A stretch of 8,782 bases of DNA from UBA1858 sp965658595. GTDB taxonomy: Bacteria; Pseudomonadota; Gammaproteobacteria; UBA4575. Position numbers and translations under genes: made by a program. A model generated the notes under the pieces. That model saw only the letters and a program-made list of their open reading frames with translations, did not search any database and was not told the origin of the DNA. The stretch covers positions 1-8,782 of the forward strand of contig CBFHSW010000048.1 of the NCBI GenBank assembly GCA_965658595.1, read 5' to 3'. The stretch's first letter is position 1. Each line of letters begins with the position of its first letter. Below, piece by piece: positions 1 to 6,573 of the stretch.

Positions 1-281
1 ACAGCTGGGACAACAGCACAGCGTTCACAAGCTGGTTCTTCATCGAGATTGGCCGTCAAGGCGATCACCATGACCGTGGTGAGACACACTTCTGGGAGCT
101 AGACGAAGTCGGTTCACCAAACTGTGGTCGCGGTTACTTCAGTCTGTTTGCACTTGCGTTATTACCACCGGTATTCCACAAGTACATGAATGAGCAGATG
201 AATAAGTGGGACGATGAGATGGCATCTGAAGGCGAGTTAAAGATCGCTAAGAAGATGAACGACATCGCAGGCTACGCATAA
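1..281 (+). CDS. AlkB-family membrane di-iron hydroxylase (alkane 1-monooxygenase-like), C-terminal fragment
   Basis: The gene enters from the left edge. The reading frame starts at base 3, shows 92 codons and stops with TAA at 279-281. The visible part contains GRQGDHHDRGETHFWELDEV (bases 51-110), which aligns by eye with the third histidine box of AlkB-type hydroxylases (family form LQRHSDHH followed by a proline- and glycine-rich stretch). After it comes GRGYFSLFALALLPPVFHKYM, matching the GY...LPP...M tail typical of these enzymes. The family sits in the inner membrane and uses a histidine-bound di-iron centre and rubredoxin or ferredoxin electrons to hydroxylate terminal methyl groups. 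The oddity is that the first histidine of the HxxHH box is replaced by glutamine (QGDHH). Substrate cannot be told: alkane, xylene-like and other membrane hydroxylases share this fold, and a desaturase is not excluded. The earlier histidine boxes lie outside the window. Confidence 0.7.
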   Translation, partial: SWDNSTAFTSWFFIEIGRQGDHHDRGETHFWELDEVGSPNCGRGYFSLFALALLPPVFHKYMNEQMNKWDDEMASEGELKIAKKMNDIAGYA

Positions 282-303
282 GCATTACGCTTTAAGTATC
301 CAG

Positions 304-332
304 AAAGGGCTCCTTACGGGGCCCTTTTTTTT
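304..332 (+). terminator. Intrinsic terminator of the AlkB-like gene
   Basis: AAAGGGCTCC (304-313) pairs with GGGGCCCTTT (318-327) over 10 bp with one G-T wobble. The loop is TTAC and an eight-T run follows (325-332). It lies 22 bases after the stop codon of the hydroxylase gene, so it most likely ends that transcript and isolates the downstream genes. Confidence 0.9.
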
Positions 333-502
333 GCCTATAATTTCCCCACATTATCCATGCAGCGTAGATTGAAACTTAAATTAGACTGAATGGCTCACTG
401 AGTTAGCTCAAGTCTCTCGCAAATAACGTAGTATTGTTGAACAGCTAGCATGCTCACACACCATTATTGATCCTTATATAGATACTGAGACTGAACATTA
501 TT

Positions 503-1210
503 ATGAGTAGAAAAATTTTATCGCAGACCTTGGCTGAAACTATCAGTGGACAAGACTTGGGAGATGCTCGTGCATTTTTTGAAAACGAATTATTACAACA
601 TCAACAACATCTGAAAGAACTAGGGTCTAATGCAGATGCGTTAGATGTCGCTAAAGTACAGTTAGAGATTGCGCGCGCTCAAATAGGCTTAGGTGATAAA
701 ACTGCATGCTGGCAAACAGCTCAGCCATTGTTAGAAGTGTTTATTGATCATGATTGCTTTCAACCCGCGGTGGAAAGTTGTGAGTTGATGTACTTAGCAG
801 AACATGAAAGTTCTATTAAAGCTTTAGGACATGGTTGTTGGTTGGCTGTTACCTATCCAGTGGAGACGGCTCTGTCGGTAGACATGCTGTCATATATCAT
901 TGATGAGACACCGGATGATTCTGATGGGGCCGCAGTCGCCAGTGTAGCCGCAATGTATTTAGTGGAACTACGCGAGCAGGGCACGGATAAAGATAATTTG
1001 ATATTTTTAGCCAAACAGCTCGTGGCTTTGGTGGCTAAACGTCACCGTGGCATTGAAGATGAAGAATCCATTGAAATATGGATAGAAATGCTGGAATTGA
1101 ATAACCTAGACGAGTTATTCACCCGCCTAGGTAAAGTCATTGACGCTATCGTTGGTAATGAATGGTGGTTTGAGCGTGATGATCTTCGCGCAAAACTACC
1201 CGATCAGTAA
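503..1210 (+). CDS. Uncharacterised all-helical protein, 235 aa
   Basis: I do not recognise a named family. The protein is acidic, has no signal peptide or membrane segment, and reads as a chain of amphipathic helices, roughly residues 20-40, 45-65, 68-80, 85-100, 140-157 and 163-180. This suggests a TPR- or HEAT-like alpha-solenoid, hence a scaffold or assembly role (inference only). The middle is the most constrained-looking part: GCWLAVTYPV at 111-120, then YIIDETPDDSDGAA at 131-144. Four cysteines (69, 85, 93, 112) are present but form no metal motif. The ATG at 503 has only a weak purine stretch (TGAGA at 486-490) upstream, and no convincing sigma70 promoter was found in 333-502. It converges on the next gene with only 3 bases between the stop codons, so the two transcripts probably overlap. 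Coding is supported by a long uninterrupted frame and codon use like its neighbours. Confidence 0.75.
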   Translation: MSRKILSQTLAETISGQDLGDARAFFENELLQHQQHLKELGSNADALDVAKVQLEIARAQIGLGDKTACWQTAQPLLEVFIDHDCFQPAVESCELMYLAEHESSIKALGHGCWLAVTYPVETALSVDMLSYIIDETPDDSDGAAVASVAAMYLVELREQGTDKDNLIFLAKQLVALVAKRHRGIEDEESIEIWIEMLELNNLDELFTRLGKVIDAIVGNEWWFERDDLRAKLPDQ

Positions 1211-1213
1211 CGA

Positions 1214-1438
1214 CTAGTTGCTGAACTTTTTCATATAGTCTTGGACAGAACCACTGAAGCCCGCATGCTCATCATCAGATGAATGTGCTGCATGACCTGC
1301 ATGCTCAGCGCTATGACCCGCATGTTCTGCAGATGCTGTTGATGCGCTGTTGTCTTTGTTTAAGTAAGCGAAAACCATGATGCCGGCGATGACGACGGCT
1401 ACGATGATGCCTGGAATAGTTGAACTTGAGCTGCTCAT
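1214..1438 (-). CDS. Small single-pass membrane protein with a histidine-rich repeat tail, 74 aa
   Basis: The start is the ATG at 1436-1438, because GGAGG (plus-strand CCTCC at 1449-1453) lies 10 bases upstream and a good promoter lies upstream of that. A longer frame back to 1519 would begin inside or upstream of the promoter and is rejected. Residues 8-26 form one hydrophobic helix (IPGIIVAVVIAGIMVFAYL). The rest is a polar tail with six histidines (39, 42, 46, 49, 52, 58). It includes two tandem 7-residue units, AEHAGHS (37-43) and AEHAGHA (44-50), and a partial third, DEHAG (56-60), ending in a short amphipathic segment VQDYMKKFSN. With few positive charges before the helix and KD after it, topology is uncertain, but a periplasmic tail is plausible. 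A histidine-rich tail of this kind could bind Cu, Zn, Ni or Fe, but no named family is recognised. Confidence 0.75.
   Translation of the reverse strand: MSSSSSTIPGIIVAVVIAGIMVFAYLNKDNSASTASAEHAGHSAEHAGHAAHSSDDEHAGFSGSVQDYMKKFSN
1289..1330 (-). repeat. Two tandem 21-bp units encoding AEHAGH(S/A)
   Basis: Read on the minus strand, bases 1330-1310 and 1309-1289 encode AEHAGHS and AEHAGHA. The two 21-base units differ mainly at synonymous third positions and in the last codon. The array is in frame and lies within the histidine-rich tail, so it looks like an internal duplication of a putative metal-binding unit. Confidence 0.7.
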
Positions 1439-1497
1439 TTTTATTAGTCCTCCATTAGTATGGTGATATTTGTGATTGAAAAAAATATCTGAATCGA

Positions 1498-1526
1498 ATG
1501 CTACGGGCTCCAAGCGCAATGGTCAA
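1498..1526 (-). promoter_or_regulatory. Sigma70-type promoter of the His-rich small protein
   Basis: On the minus strand TTGACC (plus 1521-1526) matches the -35 consensus at 5 of 6 bases. It is followed by a 17-base spacer and TAGCAT (plus 1498-1503), 4 of 6 at -10. Transcription would start near 1491, giving a leader of about 50 bases with the GGAGG site at plus 1449-1453 positioned correctly for the ATG at 1438. Confidence 0.5.
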
Positions 1527-1716
1527 TCAACACGAGCATAAAAAACCATCACCTCGGCGTCTATTGTGAGTGATGATTGCCCGATGAGCTGCCGTTACAA
1601 GCGTAGCTAATATAATAGGCAAGCGGTGAGTAAGAGCATAAAATTAAAATCTGAAAACCACCGGCAATGTGACGATCCGACACATCTCTCAATCTAGGGC
1701 TAGAGTGAAATAGTCT

Positions 1717-2790
1717 ATGAAAACCCCCTGCATTATTCATATAGACATGGACGCTTTCTATGCCAGTATCGAACAGCGTGATGCTCCTCAGTTACGTGGC
1801 AAGCCAATTATAGTCGGTGGTGATCCTAATCAGCGCGGGGTGGTCGCCACCTGCAGTTATGAAGCGCGCAGATACGGTATCCATTCCGCCATGTCGAGTG
1901 CATTGGCTAAAAGAAAATGTCCTCAAGGCATATTCGTGCGACCACGCTTTGATGTGTATAAACAAGTATCACAGCAAATCCGAGAAATATTCTTGCATTA
2001 CACACCATTGATCGAGCCATTATCTTTGGATGAGGCTTATCTCGATGTGAGTTCACAGTTGCCCACACGCGGATCAGGGAATCTAATCGCTAAAGATATC
2101 AAGCAAAAAATTCAACGTGAGACAGGTCTGACGGCCTCTGCCGGCGTTTCTTACAATAAGCTACTGGCTAAGATTGGTTCTGACCGTGATAAGCCTGATG
2201 GCTTGTTTTACATTTCTGAAAAAGAGGGGCCAGATTTTGTTAAGACACTGAGAATACGTGAATTCTTTGGCATAGGCCCAGCCACGGAAGAGAGATTACA
2301 TGCCTTGGGCATTTATACAGGTGCTGATTTACTCACATGGACATTGCCAGAGCTGCAACCTATTTTCGGTAAGTCAGCCAGTTTTTATTATCATGCCGCG
2401 CGCGCAGTAGACCAGCGCCCTGTAGAAGTCCATCGAGTGCGTAAATCGGTCAGTGTTGAGGATACCTTTAAGCAAGATCTGGACAAGCTAGACGACATGC
2501 TCGCTATTCTCAGTAAACAAAGCAAAAATTTAATCAAGGACTGCACACGCATAGGTGTTGTGGGTAAGACCATTACCTTGAAAGTTAAATTTAGTGACTT
2601 CACTCAAGTGACTCGCAGCATTTCCTGCGCCTCATATGTCACTCAGTCAGTGGAGTTGGACAGCCTCATTCCTCAACTACTGGACAGCGCACGTGTAAAG
2701 CCTCTGCCCATCCGTTTGCTAGGTATTGCGGTGTCTAATTTGAGTGCAATTGATGATGCTAGCCGGCGTCAGCAAATGCCTTTGTTGTGA
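1717..2790 (+). CDS. dinB: DNA polymerase IV (Y-family translesion polymerase)
   Basis: This is an error-prone polymerase that extends DNA past lesions and misaligned ends, recruited by the sliding clamp. The 357-aa length is normal for the family. The palm begins with IHIDMDAFYAS: Asp10 is the first catalytic metal ligand and Tyr15 lies at the steric-gate position. SLDEAYLDV carries the other catalytic acids, Asp105 and Glu106. SAGVSYNKLLAKIGSD (141-156) and the DKPDGL that follows are standard Pol IV motifs. A helix-hairpin-helix thumb lies at about 181-205 (FFGIGPATEERLHALGI), and the little-finger domain at about 242-340. The C-terminal QQMPLL fits a beta-clamp-binding peptide. All key residues are intact. 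The ATG at 1717 has only a weak AGAG ribosome site (1702-1705). No CTGT-N8-ACAG LexA box was found between 1439 and 1716, so classical SOS control is not evident. Confidence 0.97.
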   Translation: MKTPCIIHIDMDAFYASIEQRDAPQLRGKPIIVGGDPNQRGVVATCSYEARRYGIHSAMSSALAKRKCPQGIFVRPRFDVYKQVSQQIREIFLHYTPLIEPLSLDEAYLDVSSQLPTRGSGNLIAKDIKQKIQRETGLTASAGVSYNKLLAKIGSDRDKPDGLFYISEKEGPDFVKTLRIREFFGIGPATEERLHALGIYTGADLLTWTLPELQPIFGKSASFYYHAARAVDQRPVEVHRVRKSVSVEDTFKQDLDKLDDMLAILSKQSKNLIKDCTRIGVVGKTITLKVKFSDFTQVTRSISCASYVTQSVELDSLIPQLLDSARVKPLPIRLLGIAVSNLSAIDDASRRQQMPLL

Positions 2791-2808
2791 ATCATTCGCA
2801 ATAAAAAA

Positions 2809-2822
2809 TGTAAATCTTTACA
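2809..2822. promoter_or_regulatory. Palindrome TGTAAA-TC-TTTACA, candidate operator
   Basis: This is a perfect inverted repeat of 6 bp arms with a 2-base centre, in the 157-base gap between dinB and the molybdoenzyme gene. It has no T-run after it, so it is not a terminator. Arm sequence and symmetry fit a dimeric repressor or activator site. It resembles a TyrR half-site pair in the arms, but the spacing (2 instead of 6) does not fit TyrR, so the regulator is unknown. Confidence 0.35.
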
Positions 2823-2846
2823 ACACAGTAATATTCACAGGTTTTG

Positions 2847-2875
2847 TTGTTCTAGCGATAAGCTTGGTGTATGTT
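2847..2875 (+). promoter_or_regulatory. Weak candidate promoter of the molybdoenzyme-reductase operon
   Basis: TTGTTC (2847-2852), 17 bases, then TATGTT (2870-2875) is the best-spaced sigma70-like pair before the operon. Both hexamers are only partial matches. An alternative -10, TATACT at 2882-2887, has no good -35. The weak core promoter next to a palindrome would suit activator-dependent or repressible expression (inference). Confidence 0.25.
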
Positions 2876-2947
2876 TTGAGGTATACTTAGCCGGATAAAA
2901 ATAACCATATATACATGTGATATCAGAGAGAGTGGAGGTCATCACAA

Positions 2948-5278
2948 ATGTCCCAAGACATGAAAGAAATTAAAATTACTGAGGTCAGCGAGCGTATCAA
3001 GGTTCCTGAAGGTCACTCAGTGCATCATTCATTTTGCCCACATGATTGCCCAGATTCATGTTCGATGTTAGTCACACGAGATGATTCAACGGGTAAAGCA
3101 GTGCGAGTTCAGGGTGATCCAACGCATCCAATTACACGTGGCTACTTGTGTAACAAAGTGAATCACTATCTCGATTTTGTCTACAACGACAATCGAGTGA
3201 TGTATCCTCACAAGCGTGTCGGCCCCAAGGGTCCAGGCGCTAAGTTTGAGCGAATTTCTTGGGATGAAGCACTCGAGACTATCACTAACAACTTTAAAGA
3301 AACCATCGATAAATATGGTTCTGAAGCTGTTCAACCGTATTCATATTCAGGCACCATGGGCATGGTGGGTTACTGGACGATGGACACACGCTTCTGGAAC
3401 AAGATGGAAGCAGCGCGTCTTGAGCAATCAATTTGTATTTATGCCGCCATGTGGGCAGGTTTACATACCTATGGTATGGCGCATGCCAACACTTCAATTC
3501 ATGAGGCTGCACAGGAAGCGGACTACATCATCTTATGGGGTGCGAATCTAGTCAGTACGGGTGTACACGCGATTCCGTTCATTCGTGAAGCCAAAGAGCG
3601 CGGTGCAAAACTCGTGGTAATCGATCCACGTCGCACACGTACTACCATGATGGCAGATTGGCATATTCAACCCAAGCCAGGCACCGATGCAGCACTAGCA
3701 TTGGGTCTAATGAAAGTCATCGTCGATAAAGGCATGCATGACGAAGAATTCCTAAAAGAACAGACAGTGGGTTGGGAAGAGTTATTAAATTCTAAATTGC
3801 CGGATTATCCACTCGATAAAGTCGAGTCCATTACAGGTGTGGCTGCGGCTGACATCGAAAAACTAGCGACGGAATACGCATCCGCTAAGATTGCCGTGAT
3901 CCGAGCTAACTATGGACTTAACCGTCACCAAAACTCAGGCCAGATGTGCCGAGCTATCCTAACGTTGCCATGTATCACAGGTTCATGGCGTCATCGTTCA
4001 GGTGGTGCTAGCTTCGGTAACCTAGAAGAAATGTGGTTACGTCATGACTTGGCTAAATTACATCGTCCTGATCTAGGTGATCGTGCCTCTAAGCGTCAAA
4101 TCAGCATGGTGCAATTGGGTCGAGCGTTATCAGACAATATTGGCTACAACGAAGAGCCATTAGATCCACCGATTAAATCTATGTTCGTTTACAACTCTGA
4201 TCCCGCTAACTGTGCACCTAACTCAAATGGTATTCGCAACGGCATGATGCGTGATGATTTATTCGTTGCAGTTCATGAGACATTCTGGACGGACACATGT
4301 GAATACGCCGATATCGTATTACCAGCCGATACCCAATTAGAGCGTCAAGATTTAGTGGCGACCTACGGTAACTGGTACTACGTGATGAATGAGAAAATCA
4401 TTGAGCCATTAGGTGAGTCAGTACGTAACTCAGAATTATTCCGTATGCTCGCTAAGAAAATGGGCTACGACCAAGACACAGATAATGCATTCACTCAAAC
4501 GGATGAAGAAATCATTCGTGACATTCTCGTGCAAGATGAAGTCAATCCTCTTATGGAAGGCATCACGTTTGAAAACTTGAAGAAGAATGGTTGGTGGCGT
4601 GCTAACACTGAGTCTGAGCGTCGTAACTTCATGAAGAACGGCTGGCCAACACCAAGTGGCAAGATCGAGATCTTCAGTGAAGCACTCAAAGAAGAGGGCG
4701 TAGATCCATTACCAACCTATGTGCCAGAGATTGAAGGGCAAGAAGATCCAAAGCGCGACCAATATCCGCTACAGGTATTAAGTAGTGCATCGCATTACTT
4801 CATTGGTGATTCATTCCAAGCAGTTCCACGTTTACAAGCCATGATGTCACGTCCAACGGTTGAGCTTAGCCCAGACGAAGCGGCCAAGCGAAACTTGCAA
4901 GATGGCGACTTATGTCGCTTATACAATGATCGCGGTGAGACATATGCTTACGCGGTGATTATTGAAGGCATGCTATCAGGCATGTGTTCTACTCAGAAAC
5001 AATTCAAAGGCAGTAACACACCAGGCGGTGTCAACATTAATGCATTGAACTCAGAAATGTTGACTGACTTTGGTAATAGCCCAACCTTCTATTCATGCTT
5101 AGTCGAAGTCGAAAAAGCTGACGAGAAAATGCGTAAGCAAACACTCCTAGAAGAATGGGGTGGTAAAGAAGGTTATATTCAAAAGTGGCGTGAAGACCCT
5201 AGAAACCAAGGGATGGAAGCAACTGATGAAGAAATTATTCAAACAGCAGAAGAGATTCACCCGGGGGTATTCAACTAA
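2948..5278 (+). CDS. Molybdopterin (bis-MGD) oxidoreductase, DMSO reductase superfamily, cytoplasmic catalytic subunit, 776 aa
   Basis: The start ATG follows GGAGG (2934-2938) by 9 bases. The N-terminus carries a [4Fe-4S] motif, Cys30-x3-Cys34-x3-Cys38-x29-Cys68 (FCPHDCPDSC ... GYLCNK), with Lys70 close after the fourth cysteine, as in nitrate reductase, formate dehydrogenase and thiosulfate/polysulfide reductase relatives. LEQSICIYAAMWAGL places Cys163 as the likely Mo ligand. Pterin-site motifs follow: LWGANLV (196-202), VVIDPRRTRT (223-232) and PGTDAALALG (244-253). A C-terminal molybdopterin-dinucleotide domain spans about 605-725, followed by an acidic, helical extension of some 50 residues. 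There is no twin-arginine signal, so the enzyme is probably soluble in the cytoplasm. Its stop overlaps the start of a flavin reductase-ferredoxin gene, the likely electron partner. Substrate is not recognisable; formate dehydrogenase, assimilatory nitrate reductase or an acetylene hydratase-like activity are only possibilities. Confidence 0.92.
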   Translation: MSQDMKEIKITEVSERIKVPEGHSVHHSFCPHDCPDSCSMLVTRDDSTGKAVRVQGDPTHPITRGYLCNKVNHYLDFVYNDNRVMYPHKRVGPKGPGAKFERISWDEALETITNNFKETIDKYGSEAVQPYSYSGTMGMVGYWTMDTRFWNKMEAARLEQSICIYAAMWAGLHTYGMAHANTSIHEAAQEADYIILWGANLVSTGVHAIPFIREAKERGAKLVVIDPRRTRTTMMADWHIQPKPGTDAALALGLMKVIVDKGMHDEEFLKEQTVGWEELLNSKLPDYPLDKVESITGVAAADIEKLATEYASAKIAVIRANYGLNRHQNSGQMCRAILTLPCITGSWRHRSGGASFGNLEEMWLRHDLAKLHRPDLGDRASKRQISMVQLGRALSDNIGYNEEPLDPPIKSMFVYNSDPANCAPNSNGIRNGMMRDDLFVAVHETFWTDTCEYADIVLPADTQLERQDLVATYGNWYYVMNEKIIEPLGESVRNSELFRMLAKKMGYDQDTDNAFTQTDEEIIRDILVQDEVNPLMEGITFENLKKNGWWRANTESERRNFMKNGWPTPSGKIEIFSEALKEEGVDPLPTYVPEIEGQEDPKRDQYPLQVLSSASHYFIGDSFQAVPRLQAMMSRPTVELSPDEAAKRNLQDGDLCRLYNDRGETYAYAVIIEGMLSGMCSTQKQFKGSNTPGGVNINALNSEMLTDFGNSPTFYSCLVEVEKADEKMRKQTLLEEWGGKEGYIQKWREDPRNQGMEATDEEIIQTAEEIHPGVFN

Positions 5279-6396
5279 TGGCAAAGCTAGATACATTTAA
5301 CGACCCGTTTGATTTTCGTATTCGTACTCTTCCGGAGCCGAATCCTGATATTCAAACGCTACGTGTTCTCAGTAATGATGGCGTCATCACAAAATTTAAG
5401 AATCTGACAGAAGATACTTATGAAGTTGTGATTACATGTCCTGAAGGCTCGCATAAACTATGCGCTCGAGCAGGTCAATATGGCACTATTAAAGTTGAAG
5501 GCATACAAAAGCCACGTTCATACTCTTTTGCACAAACACCTGAAAGAGAAAATCCTAACGAATACACATTCTTTATTCGTTTGGTTCCTGGTGGTGAGTT
5601 GTCAGCATGGTTAGCCGAAAAGAATCGTGAAGGTGAAAAAGTAAAATTATCCGGTCCTATGGGTAAATTTGGTTTAGATGCCTCTATGAAGCCGATGGTA
5701 TGTATTGCTGGTGGTAGTGGTATGAGTGCGATCAATGCATTAACTCAAGAAGTACAGGCGCGTGGCATAGCTCGTGATTGTTACTTCTTTTATGGTGCTC
5801 GTTCACAAAAAGATTTGTATTTGTTAGACGAAATGAAAAAGATGGCAGAGCAATGGCCAGCCGGTTCTAACTTCAAATTCATCAGTGTGCTATCCGAAGA
5901 ACCAGAAGACAGTGATTGGGATGGCCCACGTGGGTTTGTCACGCAACACATGAAAGAAGAGTACTTAGATAAAGGCGTAGTCACCGCTGATAATCTTAAA
6001 GCCTTCTTCTGTGGACCACCTCCAATGATTGATCATGGTGTTCAGGCATTGGTAGATGCTGGCTTGTCTATGGATGATATTTACTACGATAAATTCGAAG
6101 ACATGCGTTCACCTGCACCTGTGGTTGATAATCAAAAGTGTGTCTTATGTGATGAGTGCTTAATGGTGAAAGCCACAGATAACTGTATTGTTGAAGCCAC
6201 AAACTTCAAGCGCGATGCAGATGGCATTACGGACTTTGAGCGTGTACAACCTGCACATAGCTCAGGGCTCTACTACAACTCTTTGTACATTGATGAGAAA
6301 GAATGCATTCGATGTTACGCTTGTGTAGAAGCTTGCCCACATGATGCAATTAATCCGAATTACGACAAAGTGCCGACAACGCTCAGGAAATTTTAA
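5278..6396 (+). CDS. Flavin NAD(P)H oxidoreductase fused to a C-terminal 2[4Fe-4S] ferredoxin, 372 aa
   Basis: The start shares one base with the preceding stop (TAATG) and has GGGGG at 5263-5267, so translation is coupled to the molybdoenzyme. After a 35-residue lead, a ferredoxin-reductase-like FAD domain (about 36-135) shows the RxYS motif as RSYS (80-83) and GPMGKFGL (126-133). The nucleotide domain shows VCIAGGSGMS (141-150) and ends with CGPPPM (245-250), as in ferredoxin-NAD(P) reductase relatives. The ferredoxin part has Cys288, 291, 294 and 303 (CX2CX2CX8C) and Cys343, 346, 349 and 353 followed by Pro (CX2CX2CX3CP), enough for two [4Fe-4S] clusters. The expected role is electron transfer between NAD(P)H and the molybdoenzyme through FAD and two clusters; direction is unknown. 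There is no signal peptide or membrane segment. The long first-motif loop and the roughly 40-residue insert between motifs are unusual. Confidence 0.9.
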   Translation: MAKLDTFNDPFDFRIRTLPEPNPDIQTLRVLSNDGVITKFKNLTEDTYEVVITCPEGSHKLCARAGQYGTIKVEGIQKPRSYSFAQTPERENPNEYTFFIRLVPGGELSAWLAEKNREGEKVKLSGPMGKFGLDASMKPMVCIAGGSGMSAINALTQEVQARGIARDCYFFYGARSQKDLYLLDEMKKMAEQWPAGSNFKFISVLSEEPEDSDWDGPRGFVTQHMKEEYLDKGVVTADNLKAFFCGPPPMIDHGVQALVDAGLSMDDIYYDKFEDMRSPAPVVDNQKCVLCDECLMVKATDNCIVEATNFKRDADGITDFERVQPAHSSGLYYNSLYIDEKECIRCYACVEACPHDAINPNYDKVPTTLRKF

Positions 6397-6432
6397 TTGG
6401 ACCTGCTACGTTCTCAATATGATGTCGTTCAA

Positions 6433-6467
6433 GCTATTTATTATGTCTTGAACATATAAATAATAGC
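6433..6467. repeat. AT-rich imperfect inverted repeat after the reductase gene
   Basis: GCTATTTATTATGT (6433-6446) and ATATAAATAATAGC (6454-6467) form a 14-position stem with a few mispairs around a 7-base loop, just before the strong terminator. It could be an mRNA 3'-end stem or a binding site, but its low G+C makes chance symmetry possible. Confidence 0.3.
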
Positions 6468-6475
6468 CACATTCG

Positions 6476-6511
6476 AAAAGCTGCTTCAGGATTCTGAAGC
6501 AGCTTTTTTTT
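6476..6511 (+). terminator. Intrinsic terminator of the molybdoenzyme-reductase operon
   Basis: AAAAGCTGCTTCAG (6476-6489) pairs perfectly with CTGAAGCAGCTTTT (6494-6507) around a GATT loop, with eight Ts at 6504-6511. The A-run on the left arm means it could also work in the minus direction. It closes the two-gene operon 80 bases after its last stop. Confidence 0.93.
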
Positions 6512-6517
6512 GAATCA

Positions 6518-6547
6518 TTGTCAGCACGCAAACGCTATGACCATGAT
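6518..6547 (+). promoter_or_regulatory. Candidate promoter of the TraB/GumN-family gene
   Basis: TTGTCA (6518-6523) matches the -35 consensus at 5 of 6 bases. After 18 bases comes CATGAT (6542-6547), 4 of 6 at -10. It starts 7 bases after the preceding terminator, a sensible place for an independent promoter; the leader would be only about 20 bases. Confidence 0.35.
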
Positions 6548-6573
6548 TAGATAAGCTTAAATAGGAGCAACCG

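Noticed and set aside
336..341. TATAAT just after the first terminator
   Set aside because: The -35 position would fall inside the terminator stem and shows no match, and the gene start is more than 160 bases away.
437..467. TTGAAC ... CATTAT as a promoter for the 503-1210 gene
   Set aside because: Both hexamers match only 4 of 6 bases and the spacer is 19 bases, too weak to list as a feature.
1439..1519. N-terminal extension of the His-rich small protein to a start at 1519
   Set aside because: The extension runs through the candidate -10 element and the predicted transcription start, and the strong GGAGG site fits the ATG at 1438 instead.
1611..1616. Perfect TATAAT upstream of dinB
   Set aside because: No -35-like hexamer is found at 15-19 bases and there is no extended -10, so it may be chance in an AT-rich stretch.
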